Positions 44,592 through 57,773 of a DNA stretch of 64,000 bases are shown one piece after another. The DNA is from Aulostomus chinensis (Eukaryota; Chordata; Actinopteri; Syngnathiformes; Aulostomidae), in the NCBI GenBank assembly GCA_037954235.1, contig JBBMOA010000021.1:21763625-21827624 (forward strand), read 5' to 3'. The translations under genes and the position numbers were made by a program. Position 1 is the stretch's first letter; the number at the start of each line of letters is the position of its first letter. The notes below the pieces were generated by a model. The model was not told where the DNA came from. It saw only the letters and a list, made by a program, of their open reading frames with translations, and made no database searches.

Positions 44592-47500
44592 GTTCAGCGT
44601 TGGCTACATTACCACCTTTTCGCCAGTGTTTCCTTCTCCCACTTGAGACGCACAGGGTGATGGAAACCCAGCAAGTGTTGACGTGTTGTGTGCCCAAAAC
44701 TTTACTGCACTCCATCCAGTATTCAAGTATTCAATAAACTTCATGAAGATACGATATGAACAATGCAAAAAGAGTGTTAGAGTATGTTCTACTTCCAGGG
44801 TGAGGAGGGGGGCTGTCCTGTTTTTACTGACAAGGTCTGTCTTTTTTAGCATTACTAGGGTCAATGTTGTTTTGCATTTAGTCAAAAGTGAAGGCACGCT
44901 TGATCATGTGGTCGCGACAGTAGCTTAGCTGGTATTATTTTAGCTTTGGAAAGCAGAACTGTTGAGCGCAAACATTAGATATAAGTTGCCAGTTTGGCTG
45001 AGGAGCTCAACTTCCAGTGACAGGAGCACGATAGGAGAGCGCCGATGTCGCCGCGATATCACTCACAACTGGAGGGCGGAATAACAGTTATGCTCGATAA
45101 CGACAGTGTGAGAACAACATTAACAGGTTGTACATCCAGAGTGACATTTAGTGCTTGCTAAATCATAAGTGGACCATACAGAGCTGATTAACAGTCCTGA
45201 GCTTGAGCTAATTTAGGTGATGGTAACACTACTGTAAGAGATTCTCACCTTAAAGCACCTGAGCCTTGAAGACACCCCCCACACCCACTAAGGATGGATT
45301 AGTGGCAGTGAGAAACTCTCCTAAGTGCTCAGACTGTGGGCCTCACTGCTTGCAGACTTAATTGTATTTTTATTGATTGCCATTTTAGTTCTAGGGGACT
45401 CATTTAAATTGTTTTATGTTGCATCCAGAAATTAAACAGTGAAAATGTGTTTACAAAGACATAAAACTATGAAAAGCAGCGAAGCTCCTCCATTTGAGAG
45501 GAGGGAAGCTCATACATTCAAGCTGCTTCAAAATGTTGCCCAATGATAAACCACTTCAACCTCTTCTACTGCGCTGCCCTCATCTTTTTGTGCCCACTTG
45601 GATGGCATCCAACAACTCTGAGCAACATTCTGCACTTTATTTAAGCGCCCAGTCAGTGTTGTAGATAAACATGTGACCCTGCTGTGTTCAAGGTTAAGCA
45701 AGAGAAAAACTAAAGCAATCTCTTTGGAGGAACAGAAATGTAATAATTATTTGAGAGCAGACTGAAGCAACGAGCTCTGAGATGAACTCTGGATCTTCGG
45801 TCAGACGGAGGGTGCTTTTGTATCTCTTACTTATTTTGTCTGATAACTAAGCATGAGTAGCTTTAACCCATTTATTAGCCCATAAAGTACCTTCTCTCCT
45901 GCTGCACAGTATGTCTCGACACCCTTTTCTCGCTCTCAGATTAATCTCAGCTCCATCACTTTTTCTCAGCAGCCAGAAATGTGCAATTATCAGTGGAATG
46001 AACTGCATTGAAGGGGTTTCATTTTTCCTATTCATGCAACTGCAGTGCTACAGTAATATTTCTTGGTAATGGCTAAATGAGTCCTTTGGTAGGAAATCAT
46101 CCAACTTTTAATATACAGGATTGCTTTTCCAGAGGATTCTAGTTCAGGCAAGAGTACGTTTATTATACTTGCAGTCTGATTGTAATACAGCTTCTCATGC
46201 TTTTAGGGCAAAGACATGGAAGCAGGGTGAAGATGTCCATGTCGGCTGTCATTTTTATAGACAATGAGTTGGCCAGTTTTCAGCTTGATACATTCCATGC
46301 TGATTAACTGAGTAGTGCTGAAGTGAAGCGGCAGCAGCATATAGATCAGCCTGCGGTGTCTTCATTGGATTGGATCCACATTTTGATATGTGAAGAAAAA
46401 CAGAGTGCATATGTGTTTTGGGTTCCAGAGTGTGTGTTTCATTCAGGGACGCACTCTTCTCTCTTTTTCTGATGGGTCTTTGTGCATTTTGATTATTTTC
46501 CCACCAAACAAACACATCTAAAGTGGCACACATTTTTATGTTTTCTGATTTCTGGCAAGAAGTAATCCAAAATCAAAGAGCAGCTGGTTTTGAGCGATTA
46601 CCTTAGCTGTCCATCAGGAAGTGGCCCCCTCGGCATGGCTGTTCAGCCTCTTCTGGTCCTCCAGCTGAGACCAGCATTGAGCTGCTGAACCAATATTGAC
46701 CCTCGTCTTGCTCCTTTGTTGGTCCGACAGTATTTGAGACTAACAGAATGAAGACTTACGTTTCTCAGACGTTTCTACGGTTAATCCAACACCTGGCTGC
46801 TCCTGAGTTCCTGGTCGGTGACCTCACATAGATAACACCTGATACCAACGTGTTCATGCTGCTGGACCCGATAAAAATTTCAAATAAACATTTCACCCCT
46901 TTATTATGTTCAGGTACATTTATACTATAAATCTGCATCTTTCTAAACATTCTGGGGGTATATTATAATTTATTCTAATATTTATTTTCTAAAATTGTTG
47001 TCCCTCACAAATTTAACATCTTCCACAGGGGTGCTAAACAAAGAATTTGCCAAAAAACAAAATCTTGATCTTGCGATATTTGTTTTTCCCTTTTTTGTTC
47101 TTTGTTCCTCACAAGAAAGAAAGTGTGTTCAGCTTCAGCTGGAAAAACTATCCATCAGAAATGAGGGAGCAGCTCTGGCACTGACACATGAAAGCCGTCT
47201 AAACAAATTCAACTAAAAGCTCACGAATGCTTTCTGGGCTGCTCGACATGAGGACAGAATGCACCACCATTGCTCAGTAATGATGATAAGACCAGTTTAA
47301 TACTGAGAACTGTAGTTTTAATCAGGTGTGGGGGGAAATAAGTGATTTGGAGGTGTATTCTCAACAAACCATCACTTTATGTACATTTAATTATAATCAG
47401 AGACATATAAATCTCTGCCTCCCTCTCCTCTGTTACTCACAAATGTCGGCCTCTGACTCGTTAACTAACAAGCAATCAAACATTTCCAGCCAGCTCTCCC

Positions 47501-50500
47501 TCATTGCCCTGAACTCCCACACGCCGCTGAGGAAGCAGGGATTTTGCTTTGAAACTCTCTCCCAGATTCCTCCCAGGACTTGAGCTCCCGCCCTGATATG
47601 CTCTGGCCTTTGAATATCGCCATTCATGTGCATGCTTGTATCACAATGAAGGTAAATTTATGATGTGTTGTGCAGCTCTGCTGGTAAAATAACAAAGTAG
47701 GAAGCAGTGGACGCTGTGATTGGTCTAACTTATCCCATGGAAGCATCAAAAAGCTGCCAGATTTGTCCCTATTTCAAATGTTGGATCAGATTTTGTACCC
47801 ATGTAGCATTACCTTATGAATAATATGAACTATTCCTTTTTTCACCAAGTGGCTACCTTACTCAGAGCCTGACACTTGGTAAAAGCCAGTCTCTGTCCTG
47901 AAAATGGAAAAAAACCCATCCCCTCCAACAAAAGTAACAGAAAAGACAGACTGTTTACTTGACCTCCATCCATACTCTTGAGACAACAATCAGCAGCCGC
48001 TGCCAGGGTCATCACATGTGACATCCAACACTTTTTCAGCTCTAAAAACCAGAGATGAAATGTCTTCCACAACCTGAGGCGAGTCCAGTTGTAATGCTCT
48101 CTATCCTCTTGATAATTTCCTCATTGTCAGTCCTCCATTCTCACCTTTGCGCCGGGAGCTACTCTCAAAAGCTTTCTCTGAACTCGATGTTCGTCTTTCA
48201 GAAGAAAAGACCGGAGGGCCTTGCACCTCCATAGGGTTCTCCGGCATCACCCTGGACCCAATTACTTATTCCTTTCTCTTTCCCTGCCCTCAGAGAAAAT
48301 AGAGTACATTGTTCTGCCTCTCTCAGACTATCTCCTCACAGACGGTGCCCGCTGTTAGCCCTTCTCGGCCACCTCACTTATGCCATTCACATAATTCCCC
48401 AAGGGAAAATCTCCCAAATACGTTGCACTGAAAGAAAGCCCAAGGCGCTGCAGGTTGGATCCAAATCTGGCAATACTGCTGGCTATAAATGACCAACTCT
48501 ACATTCTCTGAAGTTGTGCATGTGTCCTTGGACCAGTAACGTGTGCCACTACTGCATACTGGTGGAGGAAGCAAAGGACTTGGGCATATTAGAGAAATAC
48601 AAACACTGGAACAATGCATCAGTTTGCTATTCGTTGCTGCGAAGTATGTGAGTAGTCGAACACTGAATGAGGAATGTGAAATAAACAGATCATTTCTATG
48701 TTCATGTTTGCAGACACATTTTTGTTTGCTCTGAAATAAGACATCAGACAATCAAAAAGTTCATTTTTTTTGTAAAAGTTTGCAAACTATGTATTTAATA
48801 ACAGCTATATTGTCAATATCAAGCAAACTCTCCTTGACACAACAGCAGTCTTTTCTTTGCATGTTGCCAGTCTGCAGTCTCGTAGCCATGATGAAACAGC
48901 CGCCTTCACTTTCTGGAGTGCGTGTGGAGTCGCTGTAATTAAAGCTCCATCTCCAGCAGATGAAACTCTCAATTTGAAAGTAAATACCAGTGAGGGGAGC
49001 CTTAGACAGGCCTGATGTGGAGAAAAAAGAGAATATTATATTCCCTTGGTCTGTAGACTCTCAGTGTGGGGAGGGTTGGTTCCATGCGGCTGCGTATCAC
49101 TTTTGGTGAGATCTGGGGTTCAGTAACTTCACTACAAAGGAAGTCTGAAAGGTCAAGACAGAGACATTAAAATGATTAGAAAGATTTTAAGCAAACCCCA
49201 GGTTAAGCCACTTATTGGAACAGAGAATTGGGGTAAGCTTTAAAACGATAAGCCATAGAAACACACCAACTTCTCCATTTTCTTCTTTGAAGTGGTGCAC
49301 TTACCATAATAACCTCAGAGAATATCGCACTTTACTCCAAAATAAAATGGTAATAAAATGGTACAGATGAAGCTCGGAAATTTGAATTTAGTTCACAAAA
49401 GTTAAGTTTTAGAATGATTGGAGATTATTGTGTCCTCAGACTGGAGGCATCAGTATCCAGATCTCCACTTTTGACCAGGTGCAAAGGTCATCTCATGGTA
49501 CAGGTACGCCCACCTCTCCTCTCACTTTGATCCGGTATTTACTGCATGAATCCTCACTGGTCTCATCCAAGAGTTTAAGGCTGGGGCTCTGTTCCCTCCG
49601 CTGGAATCTTAACTAGCTTGGAACTAGCACATATTGACAGGTTTTAGTACAACGGTCCTTGAGTTGTTGTTGGTCCTTGGAGTATTGACATTAAAATTAG
49701 GGGCAGCAGTAAAATATTTTGTATCTGCAAATAAAAGTACAGTATGAAGAAAATCCTCATATTATGCCTCTGTCTCAGTTAAATTTTTTTCATTCTAGTT
49801 GTATTTTTCTCAACAACAGCATGTATTTTTGGTCAAAAACCTCCCAGTTGTAGCTCTACAGGCTGTGACTCCTCCTACTTTTGTCACTGTCAGAAACAGG
49901 CTGTTTGGGCTCACTCTGTGATAGAGTCTGTCACACCCCCTCCCACCAGAGCCAGGCCTCACCTCCCCAGGTAGATGGAATGGCTGGGTGAAGCATGCAT
50001 GAAGAAAGTCATGTGACCTGAAAGGAGGTTTCAGATACATGAAAGCCCCTTATGATGCAAAAAGAGGCTTCAAATCTGAATGCCTCAATGCATCATGAAG
50101 ACCAAGCCAGGCCACATCGAAATGTATTTATTTATTATATTAATCAAATACATCTGCGTTTGCAAGTGTGTAAGCAGGGATGCCAGAGAACCAAATATAT
50201 ACACACAAGCACTAAAAAGTAAGATTTCATATTTTGTCCCTTTCAGATTAAGTAAGTATTCTGATATGGCTGCCACGAGACGTTTAACGACCAGTCAGAA
50301 ATGATGGAGATCAGTCTTTGACTAAACATGCTAATATGGTGCCACATGAATGACACGCTGTGGCTGCAGGGGGCTGAAACATGGTTCCAATAATATGCAT
50401 ACAGTAGGAAAAATAATTTTTCAACAGATAAACGTATTGAACTGATTCAATCAAGAAAATGAATGCGAGGAATTATAGATGTCTGTCTGTCACCAGTGAG

Positions 50501-51211
50501 AGAGGCGCCAGCAGTTCCATGTAACACTCCACAGCTGCTGGTTGGTGCTGGGCTGAGGGGCAGCTGATTGGCTCGCCACCGGTGTGACACTTGTGACCAC
50601 CTGCTAATAAGGCCAAGGGGGGACAAGGTGTATGTTTCTGAGGGACAATGTGGGACACTGCTCGGCGCGGCGGCGGCACGGCGCCCCCACCCTGCGGGTA
50701 GACTCACTAATGGTGGTCTACCCATTTCTAGCACACGTATACCTATTTACATGGTATACTAATAATGCCCTATTCCCCTAAACATATGCTGATGTATGCT
50801 CATGAATAGGCCACCCTTGTTAATGAGCCCTTATTAATGAGTGTATTTTTTCTAAATAAAGATTCACAATATTTTAAACATTCAATGAATTCACAGATGC
50901 ACTTCCACTTAAGATTTGCTTTGTTTAAAGTGAATGAATTGTTTGTAACAGAAAATAAACCCTAGTGACACTTTACCTGTCGTTCTCTTTTAGACATGAA
51001 GCCACACATTCAAATGTGTACTGCAGCGGAAAATCTCAGAAATCACATGCGGCCATGAATACACAACAAGAAAATGGACACTACACATTTATTTAACTGC
51101 TTAATGGTTTACCCATGAACCTCCACGCGAAAGTGATTTTTTGCTTTTTACAAATATCCGGTACCTGTTATTGTAAATTTGATTTCTACAATTTAATTTT
51201 GTACCTTAAAA
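44592..51211. other. long unique stretch, no supported gene
   Basis: About 6.6 kb without recognisable mobile elements. A GC-rich patch at 50660-50700 is followed by an 8-bp stem (GGGTAGAC/GTCTACCC, 50696-50723, 12-nt loop). Open frames here are short and mutually antisense. Confidence 0.4.
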
Positions 51212-51312
51212 GCCCATCCATCCATCCATCCATCCATCCATTTTCATCCATCTATCCTGTTGAGGGTTGCGGGGGGGGGGGGGGGGTGGAGCCTATCCCA
51301 GCAGCCTTCGGG
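51212..51312 (-). mobile_element. 5'-truncated SINE tail fragment
   Basis: The CCATCCATCCAT tail, CTATCCTGTTGAGGGTTGCG, G16 (51271-51286) and TGGAGCCTATCCCAGCAGCC match the 3' end of the tRNA-like SINE family in reverse. The head and most of the body are absent. Confidence 0.8.
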
Positions 51313-54300
51313 CAAGAGTGTGTCCGCTAGTGCTTCATAAAAAGGGTCATTGTCTGTCTCTCAGTTACCATAGTAACTGACTCAGAGTTTGGGTTAAATT
51401 ATGTAAAGGTTAACAAGGTTAAGGTCAACAAGGTGAAATTAGCTGAGTTTCAACAATAATCCAAAGTCCAGTGCCAAAATCTTGTGATCTTGTGGAAACT
51501 CAGAGATGCTAACTTCTGGGTTGGCCTCCAACGATACATCACCCTGCAGAGCTGCGGAGCCGCGCAGTCACAGAGGGAACGATCGGCCTGTGGCATTCTT
51601 TGAGTTTGGAGGCTCTTTGCTCAGGTACAGCAGGTTCAGCAGACAGTTTTTTTGCTGCCTGCTGGTTGGCGGGAGGTTAATAGAGAGGTGAGACTGAAAT
51701 ACAGCAGGGAAAGTGGTGGCCGTAAACAACTGGCTGAAAAGAGACCAGAGTAGCTGCACAGGACTGTGAATTATCTACTGCATGTGTTTGTCACTGCAAG
51801 TCAATCTTTTCAGACGGCACTGTTGTGAAATATGAATTAAGAGAAACTTTAACCTCAGCAAAATCAAAAAATATATCCCACCAATCATCCCCTCCCAGCC
51901 TCACTGACTCAAACCAGGAGAGAGGAGGGAAAGGGGGGGGGGGGAGGTAATGAGGTAGAGGCGGGGGCAGACTCCACAAGAGCATGCGTCCCGAGTGAGG
52001 TCATCACAAGTGGACACCTCTCAGTTCACTGGTTCTTCACATCCGACTTGAGTGACCGCCTTCCTAATTCAGCTGCAGATCAGTAACGAGAACCATTTGC
52101 ATCATCCTGTATGGTGTTGTTTTCAACCGCCAAACTCAAGTGAGACAAACATGTGCTTTACATTCATAGATGGCTGTGCATTAGTTACTCCTGAGATGAT
52201 GGTGCTCCCTTGGACAGATCTTGGACTAACATGTCCCTCCTTCAGTTGATTTGGTTTGGATGCATATGAAGATTATCATGTGATATTTAGCCACGCTAGC
52301 CTGATATCGCTACTTTACAAAAGTATGTCAGATTCCTAAAAGTGATCTTGCCTGAGTCATTTGTTGGTTTCTAACTCTTGGGTAGTCTGGCAGAAAGCAG
52401 AATTCCCCCAGAACTACGGTATCGCCGCAGCTCATCTTTACCCAGATCACGCACATTTAAACTGTTTCACAAGATGTCCTCCTGATCACTATTATTTCAC
52501 CTCCATTAGCTCACCCTCACCTGGAACGTCCCCCTGGGGAGGCCTGCCTCACACTTTCAGAACCCCTGATTTACTCCAACACATCCAATAGTTTTGATCA
52601 CTTACTTTTTAACTCCACTTGAAGGAATATTCAGAGAGGGGGGGGGGGAGAAGGAGAGAGAGGGAGAGAGGGAGAGAGAGATGCTGGCAGAGTTAGATTA
52701 ACCTTTAACTATAGAGAGAGTTCTGGGGTGCAGCAATGCCCGTCTGTTATTTTCCTGTGGGCTTTTGAAAATTATCTGACATTGTGCACATAATAGAGTC
52801 GCTCTGTTAGACCCACGAATGGAGCACACTTACACAGAGGAAATCAGCCCTGCAACGTGGCCCTGGCCACACTGGAGTTCACACTGATAAAAGAATGTGA
52901 CCACATGTGGTCAAGGCCCCCTCTGACACTCAACCCACTGGTTTGTTATTATCTGAAATCAGAAAACCCTGCGTGCATTACAGTAGTTGTTAACTTGTCA
53001 GTTGTGAGGCTCTGGTGTTACAGAAATACCGAACCCCAGCACCGAGCAGGTCACAGCCCAGCAGACGTGTAGCGCCCTGATAATGAGAACCAGCGTTTTT
53101 TTTTACTTCACGTTTCTCATACTGTATTTCAGTTCCTCTCTGGCACAGTCTTGACAAAATCAGCAGTTCATTTGCGAATGTGTTACCACCGTGTGGTACT
53201 CTTCCAAATCTCCAACCAACCAATAAGAATGCACCACGGTTTTACCTCCTAGCATCAGCAGAGGTTGCTGCTGTGCCGCTCTTGTTCCGGAGGCTCAAGG
53301 AGGATTTGGCAAGAGTGTGTAAGATCAACGCTCAGTCGGAACCCTTGACAGGAACTACATGCTTCCGAGTGTAGAACAGTTCCACCTCGGCTCTGCCAAA
53401 CCTGCCCCAGTGTGGGTGACTGTTTTTTTTCCTTCATGAAATTAAAACTACTAACCTATTGTGACTGTGTGTAAAACTAGACTAAACTAGACTAGACAAA
53501 AAGACTAGAACCTGCTCAAATGATCTAAGATTGTTTTTTTCAGTGTACTTGGCTGCTTCCTACTGCTGCCACCATATTAATTAACAGACTGAACTGACAA
53601 AAAAACTGCCTAAAGCAATAAGAACTTGAAAGTTTGCACTCTTTAGAGTATGAAATCTTTCAAATCACATTTCAAACCTTTCATGTTTTATCATGCCAAA
53701 GTGCAGCTTCACGGAAACCTGAATTTCGAAGTCAATGAGCTCATATTTGCACTAGAATTCCAGAGTTCCCTGGGAATGCAGAGAGCAGCTTCAGCAGCAC
53801 CGTGGGAGGTCTTTTTAACAGCAGATAACAGTGAGCAATAAAGCCTTCTCCAAGAGGTCATGAACGCTGCTGCTCCGTGATTATTTCCTGAGCTGCAGGG
53901 CAACAATCAATCCACTCTGTCCTCCGCTCTCACTTTCCCCTCACCTTATTTATAGCCCTCTTACTGCTACCTGCTGCTGCCTTTTTATTTTCTCTCATGC
54001 CTTTTCTGTCTTACTCCTTTGTCATTAAGTTCAAGAATCATCACGCTGCAAATACACTGATGTTGTTTTTTTTGGAAATTCTTTTTATCCTGGAACAATA
54101 ACAGCACTAGCAAACTTATTTCCGTGTCTCTCTGTCTTCCACGATCCGGCCCTCTCCTGTCAAAAATGTTGCTATTTATTGTTGCTTGCATGTGCTCGTT
54201 TCCTGCTGCGTGAGTTTTCATGTTTGCTCTTCCCTTCCCTCCAGCCCTCTGACGCTGCTCTACCCATCAGTCGCAGGCTCAGTTGGAGATTAGAGGACTG

Positions 54301-54815
54301 AATCCTAAACCCCAACACACTGTGACATGTCATGCCATATTTTGACCCTTGCAGACTTGCGGACAGCCCAATAATTGGGCTTTAAATCATGTAGTGTAGT
54401 CCTGGCTTTCTCCTTTACGACCACACAACATCGCTGCTTAACATCTCGCCGCTGGACTGTTGCAGCAGCTCGCCACGTTTTCATTGTACAAGTCATAAAG
54501 GTAAGAACAGTCTCAAGGTCATTTTATTCTCCTTCTAGTTTATAAAGAAGCAAAGATAAATATAAAAATAATAGATGAATAAATACAGAAATGACATCTA
54601 AGATCCTTATTTTTTTAATTTATAAAAAGTGGCTTTTAATATGTGGGTTATAAAACTTTTGTCCCTAGTTGAGATGAAGGACTCTCAACTTCACATAATT
54701 TAGAACAACATTTAGATTTAATCATTGAAATCAAAAAGATATATAATAGTCAGTTTTACTGAATGCTATCATGTTTTGAATGATATAAGGGTTTTATGTC
54801 TTCTTTTCCATTTAG
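51313..54815. other. unique sequence with G and GA tracts
   Basis: G12 at 51933-51944; a G-run plus imperfect (GA)n at 52633-52681. A CATAAAG|GTAAGA donor at 54501 may end an exon that joins 54816-54862, but coding upstream of it is unproven. Confidence 0.4.
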
Positions 54816-54862
54816 AAGTACATCTCTTGGGGGTCAGTAATTTCCACCACACTGCACAAAAT
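54816..54862 (+). CDS. candidate 47-nt internal exon with strong splice sites
   Basis: TTATGTCTTCTTTTCCATTTAG (strong pyrimidine tract) precedes the piece and AAAAT|GTAAGTA follows it. Two frames are open: VHLLGVSNFHHTAQN or KYISWGSVISTTLHK. A GTAAGA donor at 54501 lies 315 bp upstream and would join in phase with either. No protein family recognised. It could equally be a non-coding or pseudo-exon. Confidence 0.22.
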
Positions 54863-55518
54863 GTAAGTACAAAGAACTTTTTTTTAATCACTTGTATACC
54901 TGGTAACCATGGCAGCAGAGCCCTTAGCTGGAGGATGGAACAAACGTATGAAATAATCAGATATTTCATTTGAATGTACCAAGGATTTTATTCATTTTGT
55001 TTTATGTATACTTAATGGCATATTTCTGTTAGGACTGAAAGGAATATATCATGTGTTGTTGCTTTTTAAATAAAATATGATAAAATGTCAGTTCTACTAC
55101 TTTGTTTATTGGAAGCTACTTTTATAGATGTAGTCCTCTGGACTTATAGAATTTAAACAAATGTTGAATAAAGGACATTCCATTAATTTCCAGGCAAGTT
55201 TATTCAGGTGAACCCTGTTGAGGGATGTTGTTTGTCATATTTCATTCCAGCTGCCTTTACCACCACTAAATATGATGTCCATCACAACCCAGAACCAAAC
55301 CTGGGCCTGGAGTTCCGAAGGAGTTAGTGAAGCAACAGGCTCAACAGACCTGGAAAACCAAACAGCAGAACTCACACGGGACTGACCCGCGGGCTGTAAG
55401 TCCAAATGAGATGAACAACAGAACGAATGAAAGGACTGGAAACAGGCGGCTGGGCGGAGGAAGACAGATGATCAAAGACAGCAGCAGCAGAACAAATAAA
55501 AAAGATAGAATAAATAGG

Positions 55519-55519
<1 letters not shown>
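54863..55519. other. unique sequence, nothing recognised
   Basis: No supported feature. Confidence 0.45.

Positions 55520-55570
<51 letters not shown>
55520..55570. repeat. (CA)n microsatellite
   Basis: About 23 perfect units, then CAAACACAGACA. Confidence 0.98.
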
Positions 55571-55572
<2 letters not shown>

Positions 55573-56009
55573 GACAAGCACCTGCCCTCTGCATGCCCCT
55601 CCTGAGATGCTGCACTCAGGAACTATTCATGTTTTGGTGAGATCCTGACGCGCAGGTCAAAGATAAACATTGACATGTGAGTTGGCACAGTTGAAACCAG
55701 TATTCAAGTATTCAGTGTTTTTAATCGCTACTCTTTTGATGCAAAGGATTTCTGATGTTTTTGTGGTACTTTGTGACACATTATTAGTTTTTGACAGTTT
55801 CCTGATGTTCAGGATGGTTTGATCAACACTTGTGATGGCGTCTGATTGTGTGACTGCTGATTCTTGGGTTGTTGTGACCTGGTGGGCACCGTCAGCCTCC
55901 ATCGCGAAGTGACGATCTCAGTCATGCTGACTGGATTTAATGTGAACTGATAGGTGGATGTTCAGCTTCATTCTAGCTGACCCACACCCTGCAGAGTCTG
56001 GGCCCTCCG
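55571..56009. other. unique sequence, nothing recognised
   Basis: No supported feature. Confidence 0.45.
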
Positions 56010-56689
56010 TACATATACTACATGTACTGCTTGTACATGTACTGCTTGTATATGTACCACTTGTACATGTACCACTTGTATATGTACTGCTTGTATATGT
56101 ACCGCTTGTATAGGTACTGCTTGTACATGTACTTCTTGTATATATACTGCTTATACATGTATTGCTTGAAATATACTGCTTGTACATGTACTGTTTGCAT
56201 ATGTACAACTTGTTCATGTACTGCTTGTATATAGTCTGCTTGTACATATACTGCCTGTATATGTACTGCTTGCACATGTACTGCTTGTATATGTACTGCT
56301 TGTATCTATACTGCTTGTATATATACAGCATGTACATGTACTGCTTGTACATGCACTAATTGTACATGTACTGCTTGTATATATACCGCTTGTACATGTA
56401 CTGTATATGTACAGCGTGTATATGTACTCATTGTATATGTACTGCACGTGTATGTACTACGTGTATATGTACAGCGTGTATATGTTCTGCTTGTATGTGT
56501 ACTGCTTGTATATGTACTGCGTGTATATATACAGAATGTACATGTACTGCTTTTATATGTACTGCGTGTATACGTACTGAACGTATACGTACTGCTTGTA
56601 TACGTACTGCACGTATATGTACTGCTTGTATATGTACTGCTTTTATATGTACTGTGTGTATATGTACTGCGTGTATATGTACTGCTTGT
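56010..56689. repeat. 15-bp minisatellite, about 45 units of TGTATATGTACTGCT
   Basis: Units vary mainly at TGTACATGTA versus TGTATATGTA and at the CTGCT/CCACT/CCGCT end. The right third (from about 56410) shifts to a GCGTGTATATGTACT variant with CG steps. The unit is a multiple of three and nearly stop-free, so all frames stay open: YMYCL and CICTA types on plus, YKQYI/VQAVH/CTSST types on minus, including apparent 164- and 144-codon proteins. Six open frames over the same repeat argue against coding. Confidence 0.97.
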
Positions 56690-57011
56690 CTCTCACCTGG
56701 CGCTCGCCTGCTTCTTGTTAAACCATATAGTGAAGCTACTATTTGGGTGACATCTCTAACTTTCTGGTTCTGCTGTGTTCTAACTGGATCCTCCTGGTGT
56801 CATCAGGTGCTTTATGTTGTCTGTTCTGTCACTTTTGCTTTCTTCCCCACTTAAGTTACTCTTAAGTCACTTGTTCCTTATTTTATCAGCAGTTTTAATA
56901 TGACTTTAAAAGAGAGAGCGAGCGAGAGTGAGAGAGAGGTGCCGTCGCGAACACACCTGTGCAGGTGAACATCAGATTCAGATTCAGATGGGCTCCATGC
57001 AGGTGAAAGAA
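56690..57011. other. unique sequence with a short GA/GC-repeat patch
   Basis: AGAGAGAGCGAGCGAGAG at about 56911-56928. Nothing else. Confidence 0.45.
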
Positions 57012-57034
57012 CCCCCCCCCCCCCCCCCCCCCCC
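57012..57034. repeat. poly(C) 23
   Basis: Longest homopolymer in the window. Assembled length is likely approximate. Confidence 0.95.
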
Positions 57035-57223
57035 ATTCTCTGTGTCTGTTTCTTGTCCCATCAACTGTCAGTGCAGCCTGGTGAGAGCATCTGTGTCTTG
57101 AGCTCTCAATGTGAGTCCTGCAGCTGTGTCACCCCCCACCCCCATTAAAAACCACTGCGAGAAATAGAAAGTTAGCAAAACCCATCAAGACTGTGTTCTA
57201 ACCTCCCCTCTGCCACCCTGCAG

Positions 57224-57392
57224 TAAAGTAGATCCTGATTGGCTCTCGTACTTGATGACACTGCTGACGAAGCAAAGTAGTAGGACACGGCTCCTGGTGT
57301 CTGAGAGCAGCTGTAAGTGCTGCTACTGCAGAAGTGACTGGCTGAGGTTCTCAATGGAAACGATTGTTTCTCTGTTCTTTCAACTGGATTTG
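57224..57392 (+). CDS. candidate internal exon, product unknown
   Basis: TCTAACCTCCCCTCTGCCACCCTGCAG, a strong acceptor ending 57223, opens a 169-nt piece that ends TTG before GTGAGT (57393). One base plus 56 codons are open: KVDPDWLSYLMTLLTKQSSR, continuing through a CKCCYC stretch to FFQLDL. An internal alternative donor, GCT|GTAAGT at 57313, would stop before the Cys cluster. The antisense frame is also open and no domain is recognised, so chance remains likely. Confidence 0.23.
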
Positions 57393-57725
57393 GTGAGTGA
57401 AGGTGGCATGTTCCACCACACTGACCCGCTGAAGGAGCTCGTCTGCCAACGTAAGCGCACCTTCCTCTCATAGTTGTAGGCAGAAGGGGATCAGATGTAC
57501 CTGATACTTAGCTAAGCAGATACAGGAGCTCTGGCCAGCCCACAGTCGACTAGGAAGGAGGAGGTACTCACAAGGTGGGGAGGTGGCCGAGCTTGTTTGA
57601 TTCACAGCGTCACCCTTCGGACGGAAACAGCAAAACAAACATAAAGTGGAGCGACGAAGGCTGATCAGCAAGTAGCTGACGATTCAGATGTGTCAGTGAA
57701 TAAATACCTCATTTGAACAGCAGCA
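57393..57725. other. unique sequence, nothing recognised
   Basis: No supported feature. Confidence 0.45.
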
Positions 57726-57762
<37 letters not shown>

Positions 57763-57773
57763 GCACACACACA
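57726..57773. repeat. (TC)n(AC)n compound microsatellite
   Basis: TC run to 57750 passing into AC with one CG. Confidence 0.97.

Noticed and set aside
55918..56854. Apparent 144- and 164-codon proteins
   Set aside because: They are frames through the 15-bp minisatellite; both strands and several frames are open at once because the unit is a multiple of three.
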